NCBI RefSeq assembly: GCF_029051725.1
Contig: NZ_JAACFU010000008.1
Location: forward strand, 1-64,000
Origin: Bradyrhizobium sp. CSS354
Lineage (GTDB): Bacteria > Pseudomonadota > Alphaproteobacteria > Rhizobiales > Xanthobacteraceae
Direction of reading: 5' to 3'
DNA length: 64,000 bases
The stretch's first letter is position 1, and each line of letters begins with the position of its first letter. Shown here one piece after another: positions 24,827-32,324 of the stretch. Under the pieces are notes generated by a model. That model saw nothing but the letters and a program-made list of their open reading frames with translations. It was not told where the DNA came from and did no database searches. Both the position numbers and the translations under genes were made by a program.

Positions 24827-26604
24827 GAAGACACCTCGGCATCGGCAAGCTTGCGCAGCGTCTCGCCGTCGTGGCGGCGCGCAAAGGACAGGAAGGTTTC
24901 GTCGGAAGACGAGCGATGGGCGATATAGGCCTTGAGCAGTCCTTCGACTGTCTTCGGCGCGTCCTCGGCCTTGAGGTCGTGATAGACCTCCTGCCCGACG
25001 TCGGCGTCAGGACCGAACCCGCCGCCGGTGAAGAGATGATAGCCCTCCACCGTGTCCTCCTCGTTGACAGGCACGCGCGCCCCGATCAGGCCGATGTCGC
25101 TGATGTAATGCTGGGCACAGGAATGGTGGCAGCCGGTGACGTGGATGTTGACCGGCTTGTCCATCTCGACGCGCGGCTCGCACCAGTCGCCGATCTCGGC
25201 GGCGTGGCGCTTGGTGTTGGAGGCGGCGAAGCGGCAACCGGCATTGCCGGTGCACGCGATCAGGCCGGCGCGGATGTGCGAAGCCTCGACCGCAAGCCCG
25301 ATCTGCTTGATCGCCGCGATGGCAAGCTCGACATTCTCGTCGCGCACCCCTGATATCAGCAGGTTCTGCCAGACGGTCAGACGGATCTCGCCGTCGCCGA
25401 GGTCCCGCGCCACCTTGGCGAGGCCCCGCATTTGATCGCTGCTGATCTTGCCGAGCGTCAGCGACACGCCGATCCAGTTCAAGCCGTCCTGCTTCTGCTT
25501 GTGCACGCCGATATGCGCCATGCGGTCCGCGGCCGGCCGCGGCGCAAACGCCTCTTCCGGCACGCGCGTGAATGGTGTCTTCAACCGTTCCTCGACGATC
25601 TTGAGAAAGCCGTCATGGCCCATGGCGTCGAGCACGTATTTCAGCCGCGCCTTGTTGCGGTTGGTGCGGTCGCCGTGCTCGATGAACACGCGCACGATGG
25701 CGTCGGCAACGGCGGTGGCGTCTTCAGGCTTGACGACGATGCCGGAATATTTGGCAAAGTCCTTGTGGCCGGTGATGCCACCGAGGCCGAGGCGGAACCA
25801 GATCCCGGGCTCGACGCCGAAGCCGTCCTGCACCTCATATGCCGTGAAGGCGATATCATTGGTCTCCTCGAGCACGGCGATCCTGCCGGCGCCGTCGAAG
25901 GCGACGTTGAACTTGCGCGGCAAGCCATACAGCGAGCGATCGTTCAGGATGTGGTAGTGCCACTCGCGCGCATAAGGCCGCGTGTCGATCAGCTCCTGCG
26001 GGTCGATGCCCGCCGTCGGCGTTCCCGTCACGTTGCGGATGTTGTCGGCGCCGGAGCCGCGCGAGCACAGGCCTAAGTCCTGAATGCCTTCGATCAGCTT
26101 CACGGCGTTCTTCGGCGGGATCTCGCGAAGCTGCAGATTGGCGCGCGTCGTGACGTGGCTGTAGGGCCCGCACGTTTCATCGGCAAGATCGGCAAGGCCG
26201 GCCAGCTGCCAGTGCTTCATGATGCCGTTCGGAATGCGCAGACGGCACATGTAGGAGTCCTGCGTCGGCGCGACGTAGAAGATGCCGTAATAGCGCCAGC
26301 GGAAATTGTCCGCCGGACTCGGCGGCGTATTGTCGAGCGCCTGCTGGCGGAGACGCGGATAGGCATCGAAGGGATGCTCGTCGCGCTTGACCTTCTCCTG
26401 GTCGGCGAGCTTCTTGCCCGCGGCGATGAACTTGTCCTGCGCCTTGATGTGCACGGCATCGGGACCGGTCGGCTCGGCGTTCGCCTTGCCGGCGCCGCCG
26501 CCAAGACCGCGACCGACGCGACTGATCTGCAGACCGGTCGTGAAGCCTTCGAGGTAGCGTTTCTGGTCGTCGGTAAAGTCGACTGAGACGGTGTCGATTT
26601 TCAT
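24823..26604 (-). CDS. nirA: Siroheme nitrite reductase (assimilatory; sulfite reductase relative)
   Basis: The 593-residue protein is a full nitrite/sulfite reductase hemoprotein: FRWRYYGIFYVAP and THVTTRANLQLR-like HVTTRANLQLREIP for the first half. The 4Fe-4S/siroheme cysteines lie in LIACTGNAGCRFA and HVTGCHHSCAQHYISDIG. It reduces nitrite to ammonium. Sulfite reductase is the alternative, but the position directly downstream of nasT-nasS points to nitrite. The start MKIDTVSVDF at 26604 follows a 331-base leader likely controlled by NasT. Confidence 0.88.
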   Translation of the reverse strand: MKIDTVSVDFTDDQKRYLEGFTTGLQISRVGRGLGGGAGKANAEPTGPDAVHIKAQDKFIAAGKKLADQEKVKRDEHPFDAYPRLRQQALDNTPPSPADNFRWRYYGIFYVAPTQDSYMCRLRIPNGIMKHWQLAGLADLADETCGPYSHVTTRANLQLREIPPKNAVKLIEGIQDLGLCSRGSGADNIRNVTGTPTAGIDPQELIDTRPYAREWHYHILNDRSLYGLPRKFNVAFDGAGRIAVLEETNDIAFTAYEVQDGFGVEPGIWFRLGLGGITGHKDFAKYSGIVVKPEDATAVADAIVRVFIEHGDRTNRNKARLKYVLDAMGHDGFLKIVEERLKTPFTRVPEEAFAPRPAADRMAHIGVHKQKQDGLNWIGVSLTLGKISSDQMRGLAKVARDLGDGEIRLTVWQNLLISGVRDENVELAIAAIKQIGLAVEASHIRAGLIACTGNAGCRFAASNTKRHAAEIGDWCEPRVEMDKPVNIHVTGCHHSCAQHYISDIGLIGARVPVNEEDTVEGYHLFTGGGFGPDADVGQEVYHDLKAEDAPKTVEGLLKAYIAHRSSSDETFLSFARRHDGETLRKLADAEVSS

Positions 26605-26708
26605 GGTCAGTAACGAAGCTCCTGCGGCCACCTGGGTGGTATCGACGGAAAGTGCACGACCCGCGAGGAGCTCGGCTGGCTCGAGAGCCGGCTGCGCACC
26701 CAACGGTC

Positions 26709-26730
26709 CGATCAGCTTCGTTGCTGGGGA
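26709..26730 (-). promoter_or_regulatory. Candidate ANTAR (NasT) target hairpin
   Basis: On the minus strand CAGC-AACGAA-GCTG (26713-26726) forms a stem with a hexaloop having A at position 1 and G at position 4, the known ANTAR requirement. An outer GTCC/GGAC extends the stem across a 1x3 internal loop. ANTAR targets normally have two such hairpins; I could not find a convincing second one. Confidence 0.4.
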
Positions 26731-26773
26731 CTGGCGCAGCAGGCATCTGTGACAGGCTGGCCGCACTGCAACA

Positions 26774-26790
26774 TTCAATTTGCGTGCCAG
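26774..26790 (-). promoter_or_regulatory. Sigma-54-like promoter with imperfect -12 element
   Basis: The minus strand reads CTGGCACGCAAATTGAA. It matches TGGCACG-N4-TTGC except that the invariant C of the -12 GC is A. It is placed about 170 bases before nirA, as expected for nitrogen control, but the mismatch is at a critical base. Confidence 0.3.
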
Positions 26791-26935
26791 CTTTGATGAA
26801 ATGAAAATGTGTGTGGTATCAAGCAGCTAAGAGCACAAAAGGGAACTCAGGGCTCTGGAGCTCTTACGAAATTCGAGCAGTCGGCCTAAAATTTAGACGC
26901 GGATCCCCAGCGCTCAAAAACGATGCAGGCCCGAA

Positions 26936-28099
26936 TCACACCTTCCAGCGGCCTACCTCGAAGGCCTCAAGATGACCCCGAATATTGGCGGGATCGAAGG
27001 CGGGGCCGGCGAATGCGCCGAATGCCGCGGGGGCCTGGGCGGGGGGCTGGCGGCCGAGGACGCCGTCATAGAGATCGGGCCTGAACACGGCCATGGCCGT
27101 CTTGACGCCGTCGGGCGTCAGCGTCGTCTGCCCCCAGCGCACCATCTGCGCATAGAGCCAGGCGGCCTGGACCGGATCGGGGCGCCCTGCTTCCTCGCGT
27201 CCCACCAGAAGGTAGCTGCCGCTCTCGCGAACGGTGCCGTCCGGCGAAATCTTGAGGCGTCCCGTGAGGGTGCGCTGGATGACTTCGGCATCGACGCCGA
27301 TCCGCTCCGGCTGCGCCAGGATCCGCGCCGCTTCGGCCCGGTTTTCCGGGTGCTCGATGAACTCCGCGGCTTTCACCGCCGCGCGCACCAGGCTGGCCAC
27401 CACGTCCGGATTCTTGTCGGCCCAGACCTGGCGGAGCGCGAGCACCTTCTCCGCCGCATGGGCCAGGATGTCGGAGACGAAATGCAGGATGTGGCCGATC
27501 CCGAGATCGACCGCGATCGAATTCCAGGGCGCGCCGACGCAGAACGCATCGACATGACCATTGGCGAGACTGTCCACCATATAGGGCGGCGGCAGCACCA
27601 CCAGCCGCACGTCCTCGTCGGGATCGACGCCGGCCGCCGCCATCCAGAACCGCAATTGGTAATTGTGGGTCGAGAACGGGAAGGTCATGCCGAAGGTCAA
27701 CGGATCGGCCCCCGCTTTGCGCCGCTTGGCGACCACGCGCGCCAACGCTTTTGCCGTTGCGAGCGGATCGAAGCGGTCGCCATCGATCTCCTCCATCAGC
27801 GCGGCATGAAGCGCCGGCGAGACCGTGATCGCATTGCCGTTGATGCCGAGATTGAAGGGCGCCGCGATCGGCACCTTGACATGACCGAGCCCGAGCGAGG
27901 ACGCAATCGCGACGGGCGCGAGCAGATGCGCGGCGTCGAACAAGCCGATATTGAGCTTGTCGCGGACGTTGGACCAGGAGACCTCGCGGACCAGTTCGAC
28001 CTCGAGCCCTTCGGCCGTGGCAAATCCCTTGTCGACGGCAACGATCAGCGCTGCGGCATCGACCAGCGGAATGAACCCGATGCGGAGGGGAACGGTCAT
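26936..28099 (-). CDS. nasS: Nitrate/nitrite sensor NasS (NrtA-like, cytoplasmic)
   Basis: The 387-residue protein has the NrtA/CmpA receptor fold: IGFIPLVDAAALIVAVDKGF, then VRDKLNIGLFDAAHLLAP and VDAFCVGAPWNSIAVDLG. It has no signal peptide and no transporter genes beside it, so it is the soluble sensor NasS rather than the transporter receptor NrtA. NasS binds NasT without nitrate and releases it with nitrate. Its start overlaps the nasT stop by four bases, fitting a stoichiometric pair. Confidence 0.87.
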   Translation of the reverse strand: MTVPLRIGFIPLVDAAALIVAVDKGFATAEGLEVELVREVSWSNVRDKLNIGLFDAAHLLAPVAIASSLGLGHVKVPIAAPFNLGINGNAITVSPALHAALMEEIDGDRFDPLATAKALARVVAKRRKAGADPLTFGMTFPFSTHNYQLRFWMAAAGVDPDEDVRLVVLPPPYMVDSLANGHVDAFCVGAPWNSIAVDLGIGHILHFVSDILAHAAEKVLALRQVWADKNPDVVASLVRAAVKAAEFIEHPENRAEAARILAQPERIGVDAEVIQRTLTGRLKISPDGTVRESGSYLLVGREEAGRPDPVQAAWLYAQMVRWGQTTLTPDGVKTAMAVFRPDLYDGVLGRQPPAQAPAAFGAFAGPAFDPANIRGHLEAFEVGRWKV

Positions 28100-28686
28100 T
28101 TCAGCATCTCCGACGCGGTGATGATCGACTGGGCGATCTCGCCGATTTTCTTCTTCTCGCGCATCGCGGTAGAGCGCAGCAGCACATAGGCCTCGTCCTC
28201 GGTCAGGCCCTTCACCTTCATCAGGATGCCCTTGGCCTTCTCGATGACCTTGCGATCCTCGAGCTGCGACTTGGTGCGCTCCAGCTCCTCCTGGAGTTTT
28301 GCGAAGGCATTGAAGCGCGACACGCAGAGGTCGAGGATCGGCTTGATGCGCTCCTTCCTCAGCCCGTCAACGATATAGGCGGAAACCCCCGCCTCGACCG
28401 AGGCCTGGATCGAGGATGAATCGCTCTGATCGACGAACATCGCGATCGGGCGCCGCACGGCGCGGCTGACCTGGAACATCGCTTCCAGCACGTCGCGGCT
28501 GGGGTTTTCAAGATCGATCAGGATGATGTCAGGGTCGACCGCATAAATACGGGCGAGCAGGCTTTGCATCTCGCTGATATGGACGATCTGCGTGAATCCG
28601 GCCTCCCGCAACCCTTCCTCGAGGATCGCAGCCCGGATCGGGCTTTCGTCGACGATCACGATTTTGGGCGACTGTTCGGCGCTCAT
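28096..28686 (-). CDS. nasT: ANTAR-domain transcription antiterminator NasT
   Basis: The 196-residue protein has a receiver-like N-terminal domain (KIVIVDESPIRAAIL, DIILIDLENPSRDVLEAMF) and a C-terminal ANTAR RNA-binding domain at residues about 140-195: VIEKAKGILMKVKGLTEDEA followed by VLLRSTAMREKKKIGEIAQS. When freed from NasS it binds leader RNA hairpins and prevents termination. In B. diazoefficiens nasST also affects denitrification genes. The nirA leader downstream is its probable local target. It is divergent from rimO. Confidence 0.92.
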   Translation of the reverse strand: MSAEQSPKIVIVDESPIRAAILEEGLREAGFTQIVHISEMQSLLARIYAVDPDIILIDLENPSRDVLEAMFQVSRAVRRPIAMFVDQSDSSSIQASVEAGVSAYIVDGLRKERIKPILDLCVSRFNAFAKLQEELERTKSQLEDRKVIEKAKGILMKVKGLTEDEAYVLLRSTAMREKKKIGEIAQSIITASEMLK

Positions 28687-28797
28687 TGCTCACTCACCAC
28701 CAGTGATTCATCCATAGCATGCCCTCAGGCCCTGCAAAGGGTTGTAATTATGGGCAATTGGGACTAGCTCAACCCTGTCAATCAGGCAGATTTGGAT

Positions 28798-30123
28798 ATG
28801 GATCAGACGGCTGCGCCGAAGGTCAGCTTCGTGTCGCTCGGGTGCCCCAAGGCTTTGGTGGATTCCGAGCGCATCATCACGCGCCTGCGCGCCGAGGGTT
28901 ACGAGCTCGCCCGCAAGCATGACGGCGCCGACATCGTCATCGTCAACACCTGCGGCTTCCTCGACAGCGCCAAGCAGGAATCGCTCTCGGCGATCGGCGA
29001 GGCCATGGCCGAGAATGGCAAGGTGATCGTGACCGGCTGCATGGGCGCGGAACCCGAGCAGATCGAGCAGGCCTATCCCGGCGTGCTCTCCATCAGCGGC
29101 CCGCAGCAATATGAGAGCGTGCTGGACGCCGTGCATCGCGCGCTGCCGCCCGCCCACAATCCGCATCTCGATCTGGTGCCGCCGCAGGGCATCAAGCTAA
29201 CACCGCGCCACTACGCCTATTTGAAAATCTCCGAGGGCTGCAACAACCGCTGCACCTTCTGCATCATTCCGAAGCTGCGTGGCGACCTCGTCTCGCGACC
29301 GGCCAACGATGTGCTGCGCGAGGCCGAACGCCTGGTCGGCGCCGGCGTCAAGGAGCTGCTGGTGATCTCGCAGGACACCTCGGCCTACGGCGTCGATCTC
29401 AAATACGCCGAGAGCCCGTGGAAGGATCGCCAGGTCCGGGCCAAATTCATCGACCTCGCGCGCGAGCTCGGCGAATTGGGCGCCTGGGTCCGCTTGCAAT
29501 ATGTCTACCCCTACCCGCATGTCGACGAGGTCATCGCGCTGATGAACGAGGGCAAGGTGCTGCCCTATCTCGACATCCCGTTCCAGCACGCGAGCCCCGA
29601 GGTGCTGAAGGCGATGAAGCGCCCGGCGGCGCAGGACAAGACACTGGCGCGGATCAAGCGGTGGCGCGAGCAATGTCCCGATCTCGCTTTGCGCTCGACC
29701 TTCATCGTCGGCTTCCCCGGCGAGACGGATGCCGATTTCGCCTATCTGCTCGACTGGCTGGACGAAGCCGAGATCGATCGGCTCGGCTGCTTCAAATACG
29801 AGCCGGTCGCCGGCGCGACCGCGAACGCGATCGAGAACCCCGTGCCGGAAGAGATCAAGCAGGAGCGCTACAATGCGCTGATGGCGCGCCAGCAGAAGAT
29901 TTCCGCACGCAGGCTGAAGCGCAAAGTCGGCACGCGCCAGCAGATCATCATCGACGAGGTCGGCCCGACCGTCTCAAAGGGCCGATCCAAGGCCGATGCG
30001 CCGGAGATCGACGGCGCCGTCTACCTGTCGAGCCGCCGCCCCTTGCGCGTTGGCGAGATCGTCACCGCGAAGATCGAACGCGCCGATCAATACGACCTGC
30101 ACGGCAGCGTCGCGGGATTCTGA
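28798..30123 (+). CDS. rimO: Ribosomal protein S12 methylthiotransferase RimO
   Basis: This radical-SAM enzyme adds a methylthio group to an aspartate of ribosomal protein S12. The 441-residue protein has the N-terminal MTTase domain with SFVSLGCPKALVDSE, NTCGFLDSAKQES and TGCMGAE (three Cys for the auxiliary cluster), the radical-SAM motif CNNRCTFCIIP near residue 150, and a C-terminal TRAM domain. The ATG at 28798 is two codons inside a possible TTG start. The SLGCPKALVDSE motif separates RimO from MiaB. Confidence 0.95.
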   Translation: MDQTAAPKVSFVSLGCPKALVDSERIITRLRAEGYELARKHDGADIVIVNTCGFLDSAKQESLSAIGEAMAENGKVIVTGCMGAEPEQIEQAYPGVLSISGPQQYESVLDAVHRALPPAHNPHLDLVPPQGIKLTPRHYAYLKISEGCNNRCTFCIIPKLRGDLVSRPANDVLREAERLVGAGVKELLVISQDTSAYGVDLKYAESPWKDRQVRAKFIDLARELGELGAWVRLQYVYPYPHVDEVIALMNEGKVLPYLDIPFQHASPEVLKAMKRPAAQDKTLARIKRWREQCPDLALRSTFIVGFPGETDADFAYLLDWLDEAEIDRLGCFKYEPVAGATANAIENPVPEEIKQERYNALMARQQKISARRLKRKVGTRQQIIIDEVGPTVSKGRSKADAPEIDGAVYLSSRRPLRVGEIVTAKIERADQYDLHGSVAGF

Positions 30124-30161
30124 TCTTCCGCTGACGCGGCCGTTGCAGCCACGAACTCGCT

Positions 30162-30191
30162 GCTCCCTCTCCCGCAAGCGGGAAAGGGAGC
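30162..30191. terminator. Hairpin between convergent rimO and carboxymuconolactone decarboxylase gene
   Basis: CTCCCTCTCCCGC (30163-30175) pairs with GCGGGAAAGGGAG (30178-30190), one mismatch and a two-base loop. It lies about 40 bases after the rimO stop and ten bases past the minus-strand stop at 30201. This CTCCCTCTCCCGC type hairpin resembles a widespread intergenic repeat of Bradyrhizobium; no T-run follows. Confidence 0.55.
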
Positions 30192-30200
30192 GGGTCATCG

Positions 30201-30644
30201 CTAAGCTACGGCAGCATCACGCTCGCCGTTCGCTTCTCCCGACGCCTGCTGTTCGTCACGCGCGGCGAACACTTCCTTAGCTGCGAACAGCCCGTTCAGC
30301 GCCGCCGGGAAGCCCGCATAGACGGCCATCTGCATGATGATCTCCACGATCTCGTCGCGAGACAGCCCGACGTTCAGACCCGCCTCGATATGCACCTTGA
30401 GCTGAGGCGCGGCATTTCCGAGCGCCGTCAGCGCGGCGATCGTGGCGATCTCTCGATCGCGCAGGCCGAGGCCGGGGCGGCAGTAAATGTCGCCGAACGG
30501 AAACTCGATCACGTATCGTGCGAAATCCGGAGCGATGTCGGCGAGTGAAGCGACGACCTTTTCGCCGGCGCTGCCGTCAATGCGTGACAGGGCCCGCTGG
30601 CCGCGATCGAACCGGCTTGCGTCTTGTGTTTGGGCGTGCGTCAT
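30201..30644 (-). CDS. Carboxymuconolactone decarboxylase family protein
   Basis: The 147-residue protein is an AhpD/CMD-like helical domain: LADIAPDFARYVIEFPFGDI, LRDREIATIAALTALGNAAP and LSRDEIVEIIMQMAVYAGFPAALNGL. The CxxC of AhpD peroxidase reductants is absent, so it is closer to the decarboxylase branch. It follows the MerR gene and starts inside it (68-base overlap in another frame). Pairs of this kind (for example AdhR with yraC in Bacillus) respond to reactive carbonyls, which is the likely context. Confidence 0.87.
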   Translation of the reverse strand: MTHAQTQDASRFDRGQRALSRIDGSAGEKVVASLADIAPDFARYVIEFPFGDIYCRPGLGLRDREIATIAALTALGNAAPQLKVHIEAGLNVGLSRDEIVEIIMQMAVYAGFPAALNGLFAAKEVFAARDEQQASGEANGERDAAVA

Positions 30645-31008
30645 TTTCCTTCGTCCTCTGTTCGTCGCTGGCATAGCCGGCGATCTTGGTATCAAGGACG
30701 AGCAGGCATTCCTGGAGTTCGGCGATCTGCGTGCGCACCTGTTCGCGGTGGACTTCCAGCATCTGCCGCCGGCTTGTGCCGGTAGCGTCGCCTTCGTCAC
30801 GAAGCGCCGCGTAACGCAACATGTCCCGGATCGACATTCCCGTGGTCTTGAGCCGACCGAGGAATTCGATCCATCTGAGGATCGATGCGTCAAAGTCACG
30901 CTGGCCGGAGCGATCCCGGTCAGCGTATGGCAGCAGCCCGATGCGCTCATAATAGCGCAGCGTGTGCGTCGACAGGCCGGTCCGTTTTGCGAGGTCGCCG
31001 ATCTTCAT
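30577..31008 (-). CDS. MerR-family regulator (AdhR/NmlR-like group)
   Basis: The 143-residue protein has the MerR winged-helix start MKIGDLAKRTGLSTHTLRYYERIGLLP and a coiled-coil dimer helix ending in LQECLLVLDTKIAGY. The FLGRLKTTGMSIRDM segment matches the AdhR/NmlR group, but the redox-sensing Cys usually found just before it is missing; the only Cys is in the dimer helix. The basic tail is unusual and overlaps the next gene. A MerR-type promoter with a 19-base spacer precedes the gene. Confidence 0.88.
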   Translation of the reverse strand: MKIGDLAKRTGLSTHTLRYYERIGLLPYADRDRSGQRDFDASILRWIEFLGRLKTTGMSIRDMLRYAALRDEGDATGTSRRQMLEVHREQVRTQIAELQECLLVLDTKIAGYASDEQRTKENDARPNTRRKPVRSRPAGPVTH

Positions 31009-31037
31009 GTGTGCCCGTTCTCGTACTGACGCACGTA

Positions 31038-31068
31038 CAGATACCCCTTCGAGCGCGCTCTAAGTCAA
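31038..31068 (-). promoter_or_regulatory. MerR-type promoter with dyad operator in a 19-base spacer
   Basis: On the minus strand TTGACT (31063-31068) and TATCTG (31038-31043) are separated by 19 bases. The dyad CTTAGAGCG-CGCTCGAAG (31047-31064, one mismatch) sits between them. Over-long spacers carrying the operator are the hallmark of promoters activated by MerR proteins through DNA untwisting. It points at the merR-CMD operon, so the regulator is probably self-activating. Confidence 0.7.
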
Positions 31069-31165
31069 GGGGGATCGAAGGTGCCGTTCCCGCAACGTCG
31101 TGATAGCGCGGCAGCGGAACATTTCGGTGCGCGAGCTGGGCGGCAGCATCGCGGGATTCCGAGCT

Positions 31166-32164
31166 TCAGGATCCCGCTAGCCATTTCGGCACCCAGCGCT
31201 CCGGCCGCGGCGCGCAGGCAAGATCAGCTTGCGCCTCCGAGAGCAGCGCAGGCTCGCCGCCGATGCTCGGGCGCAGATCGTATTCGAAGTTCGGCATGAC
31301 GCGGCCGTCGGCATAGAGGCCGAATTTCATCGCGTACCACAGCCCGAGCTCGGGCTGCGCGCGGCGCATCTCCTCGCGCAGATCGCGCAGCAGGGATTCG
31401 ATCGAGGCGGCTTCCTCGAACGCCTGCGGCCCGCGCGTCAGGACGCGCGCCTGGTATTGCCTGCCGACGATCGCGATCTCGAAGCTCGTCCTGTCCCAGG
31501 GCTTCTTGCCCTTCGGCAGATGCGCGGCGAGGCGCCAGCCGAGTTCGGCCATCAAGCGATGATTGGCCCAGTAGTCTTCGCGATCCCGGCTCCATTTTTC
31601 CATGAAGCCGCGAAAGTCGGGCAGCTCCGACGGATCGTCATCGGGCGCCACCATCTCCCCGCTCAGCCGCCCGGTGAGCCATTGCGCGAGCTCGACCGTC
31701 TGACATTCGACTTCGTCGTGCGGCTTCAGATCGCTCCAAGCATTGTCGAATTGTTGCGACGTCAGTTTTGCGAGCAGGCCATCGAGGCTTGGCGCCAGCA
31801 GCTCGTAATCGCCCTCGGACCCAAGCCCCACGATCGGCGGATTGTCGCGGTCGAGACCCGCGCCATACCAGCCGCCAACAGCCGAGCCATCCGGCAGCCG
31901 CATGAACAGCGAAAACCGGTCGCGCAAGGGACTGCCGTCGACAATCGGCGCCTGATCGGAAAACTGGCCCTGCAGCGAGAAGCAGCCGACGCTGCCCCAG
32001 GGGCGCCCGTTCAGCCATCCGGCGAAGTCCAGCAACAGCGACGGCGCCTCGATGCCCGGCGGAAACGCGCCGCGAATGCTGTCGAGGTCGATCGGATAAG
32101 GCGTGTCGGACAAGGCTTTAAAAACAATCTGGTTGGTCCCGCCCCTCTTGGTCCGAACCGTCAT
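31166..32164 (-). CDS. Hypothetical protein with SUKH-like and YezG/DUF600-like regions
   Basis: The protein has 332 residues from ATG 32164. A central part (FSLFMRLPDGSAVGGWYGAG, then PPIVGLGSEGDYELLAPSLDG) resembles the SMI1/KNR4 (SUKH) fold. The C-terminal part (GLWYAMKFGLYADGRVMPNF followed by EYDLRP) resembles the DUF600/YezG fold. Both folds are frequent in immunity proteins against polymorphic toxins. No toxin or secretion gene is adjacent. The start codon lies in the loop of a long inverted repeat. Both domain calls are from pattern memory and tentative. Confidence 0.5.
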   Translation of the reverse strand: MTVRTKRGGTNQIVFKALSDTPYPIDLDSIRGAFPPGIEAPSLLLDFAGWLNGRPWGSVGCFSLQGQFSDQAPIVDGSPLRDRFSLFMRLPDGSAVGGWYGAGLDRDNPPIVGLGSEGDYELLAPSLDGLLAKLTSQQFDNAWSDLKPHDEVECQTVELAQWLTGRLSGEMVAPDDDPSELPDFRGFMEKWSRDREDYWANHRLMAELGWRLAAHLPKGKKPWDRTSFEIAIVGRQYQARVLTRGPQAFEEAASIESLLRDLREEMRRAQPELGLWYAMKFGLYADGRVMPNFEYDLRPSIGGEPALLSEAQADLACAPRPERWVPKWLAGS

Positions 32165-32180
32165 GCGTTCGGTTCGAACC
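32150..32180. repeat. 11-bp inverted repeat with the start codon in its loop
   Basis: GGTCCGAACCG (32150-32160) and CGGTTCGAACC (32170-32180) pair with one G-T mismatch around nine bases. On the minus-strand mRNA the loop contains the ATG at 32164. The inner GGTTCGAACC is itself a perfect palindrome. It could be a translational switch or an operator. Confidence 0.5.
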
Positions 32181-32286
32181 AATTCGCGTGCTGTGATCAC
32201 AAACGCGCTAGGGACGTAATGGTTTCCAGGGGCGCATCTTTCACCTACCCCATGCACGCTGCGCGTGTGGCCTGTAAAGCGCCCGC

Positions 32287-32316
32287 TTGACAAGCCGTGC
32301 CATTCGCATGTATTGC
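32287..32316 (+). promoter_or_regulatory. Promoter of the argD leader
   Basis: TTGACA (32287-32292) matches the -35 consensus perfectly. After 18 bases comes TATTGC (32311-32316), preceded by TG. The expected start of transcription, six to nine bases on, falls at 32322-32325, that is at or next to the leader ATG, with no room for a Shine-Dalgarno site. Confidence 0.6.
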
Positions 32317-32324
32317 CGCGCCCC

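Larger units (their letters stand above)
26605..26935 (-). promoter_or_regulatory. 331-base nirA leader and promoter region
   Basis: This region between nasS and nirA encodes no protein. On the minus strand it holds a sigma-54-like element (26774-26790) and, about 50 bases on, a hairpin with a six-base loop of the ANTAR-target type (26709-26730). GC-rich inverted repeats nearer the gene (GGCTC around 26680-26690) could serve as a terminator, but there is no T-run. The arrangement is what NasT-dependent antitermination would need. Confidence 0.5.

Noticed and set aside
26936..28099. Reading nasS as the NrtA receptor of a nitrate importer
   Set aside because: No signal peptide and no permease or ATPase genes; it overlaps nasT, which is the NasS arrangement.
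32171..32180. GGTTCGAACC taken as a tRNA T-arm
   Set aside because: No acceptor, D or anticodon arms can be built around it on either strand; it is part of the longer inverted repeat.
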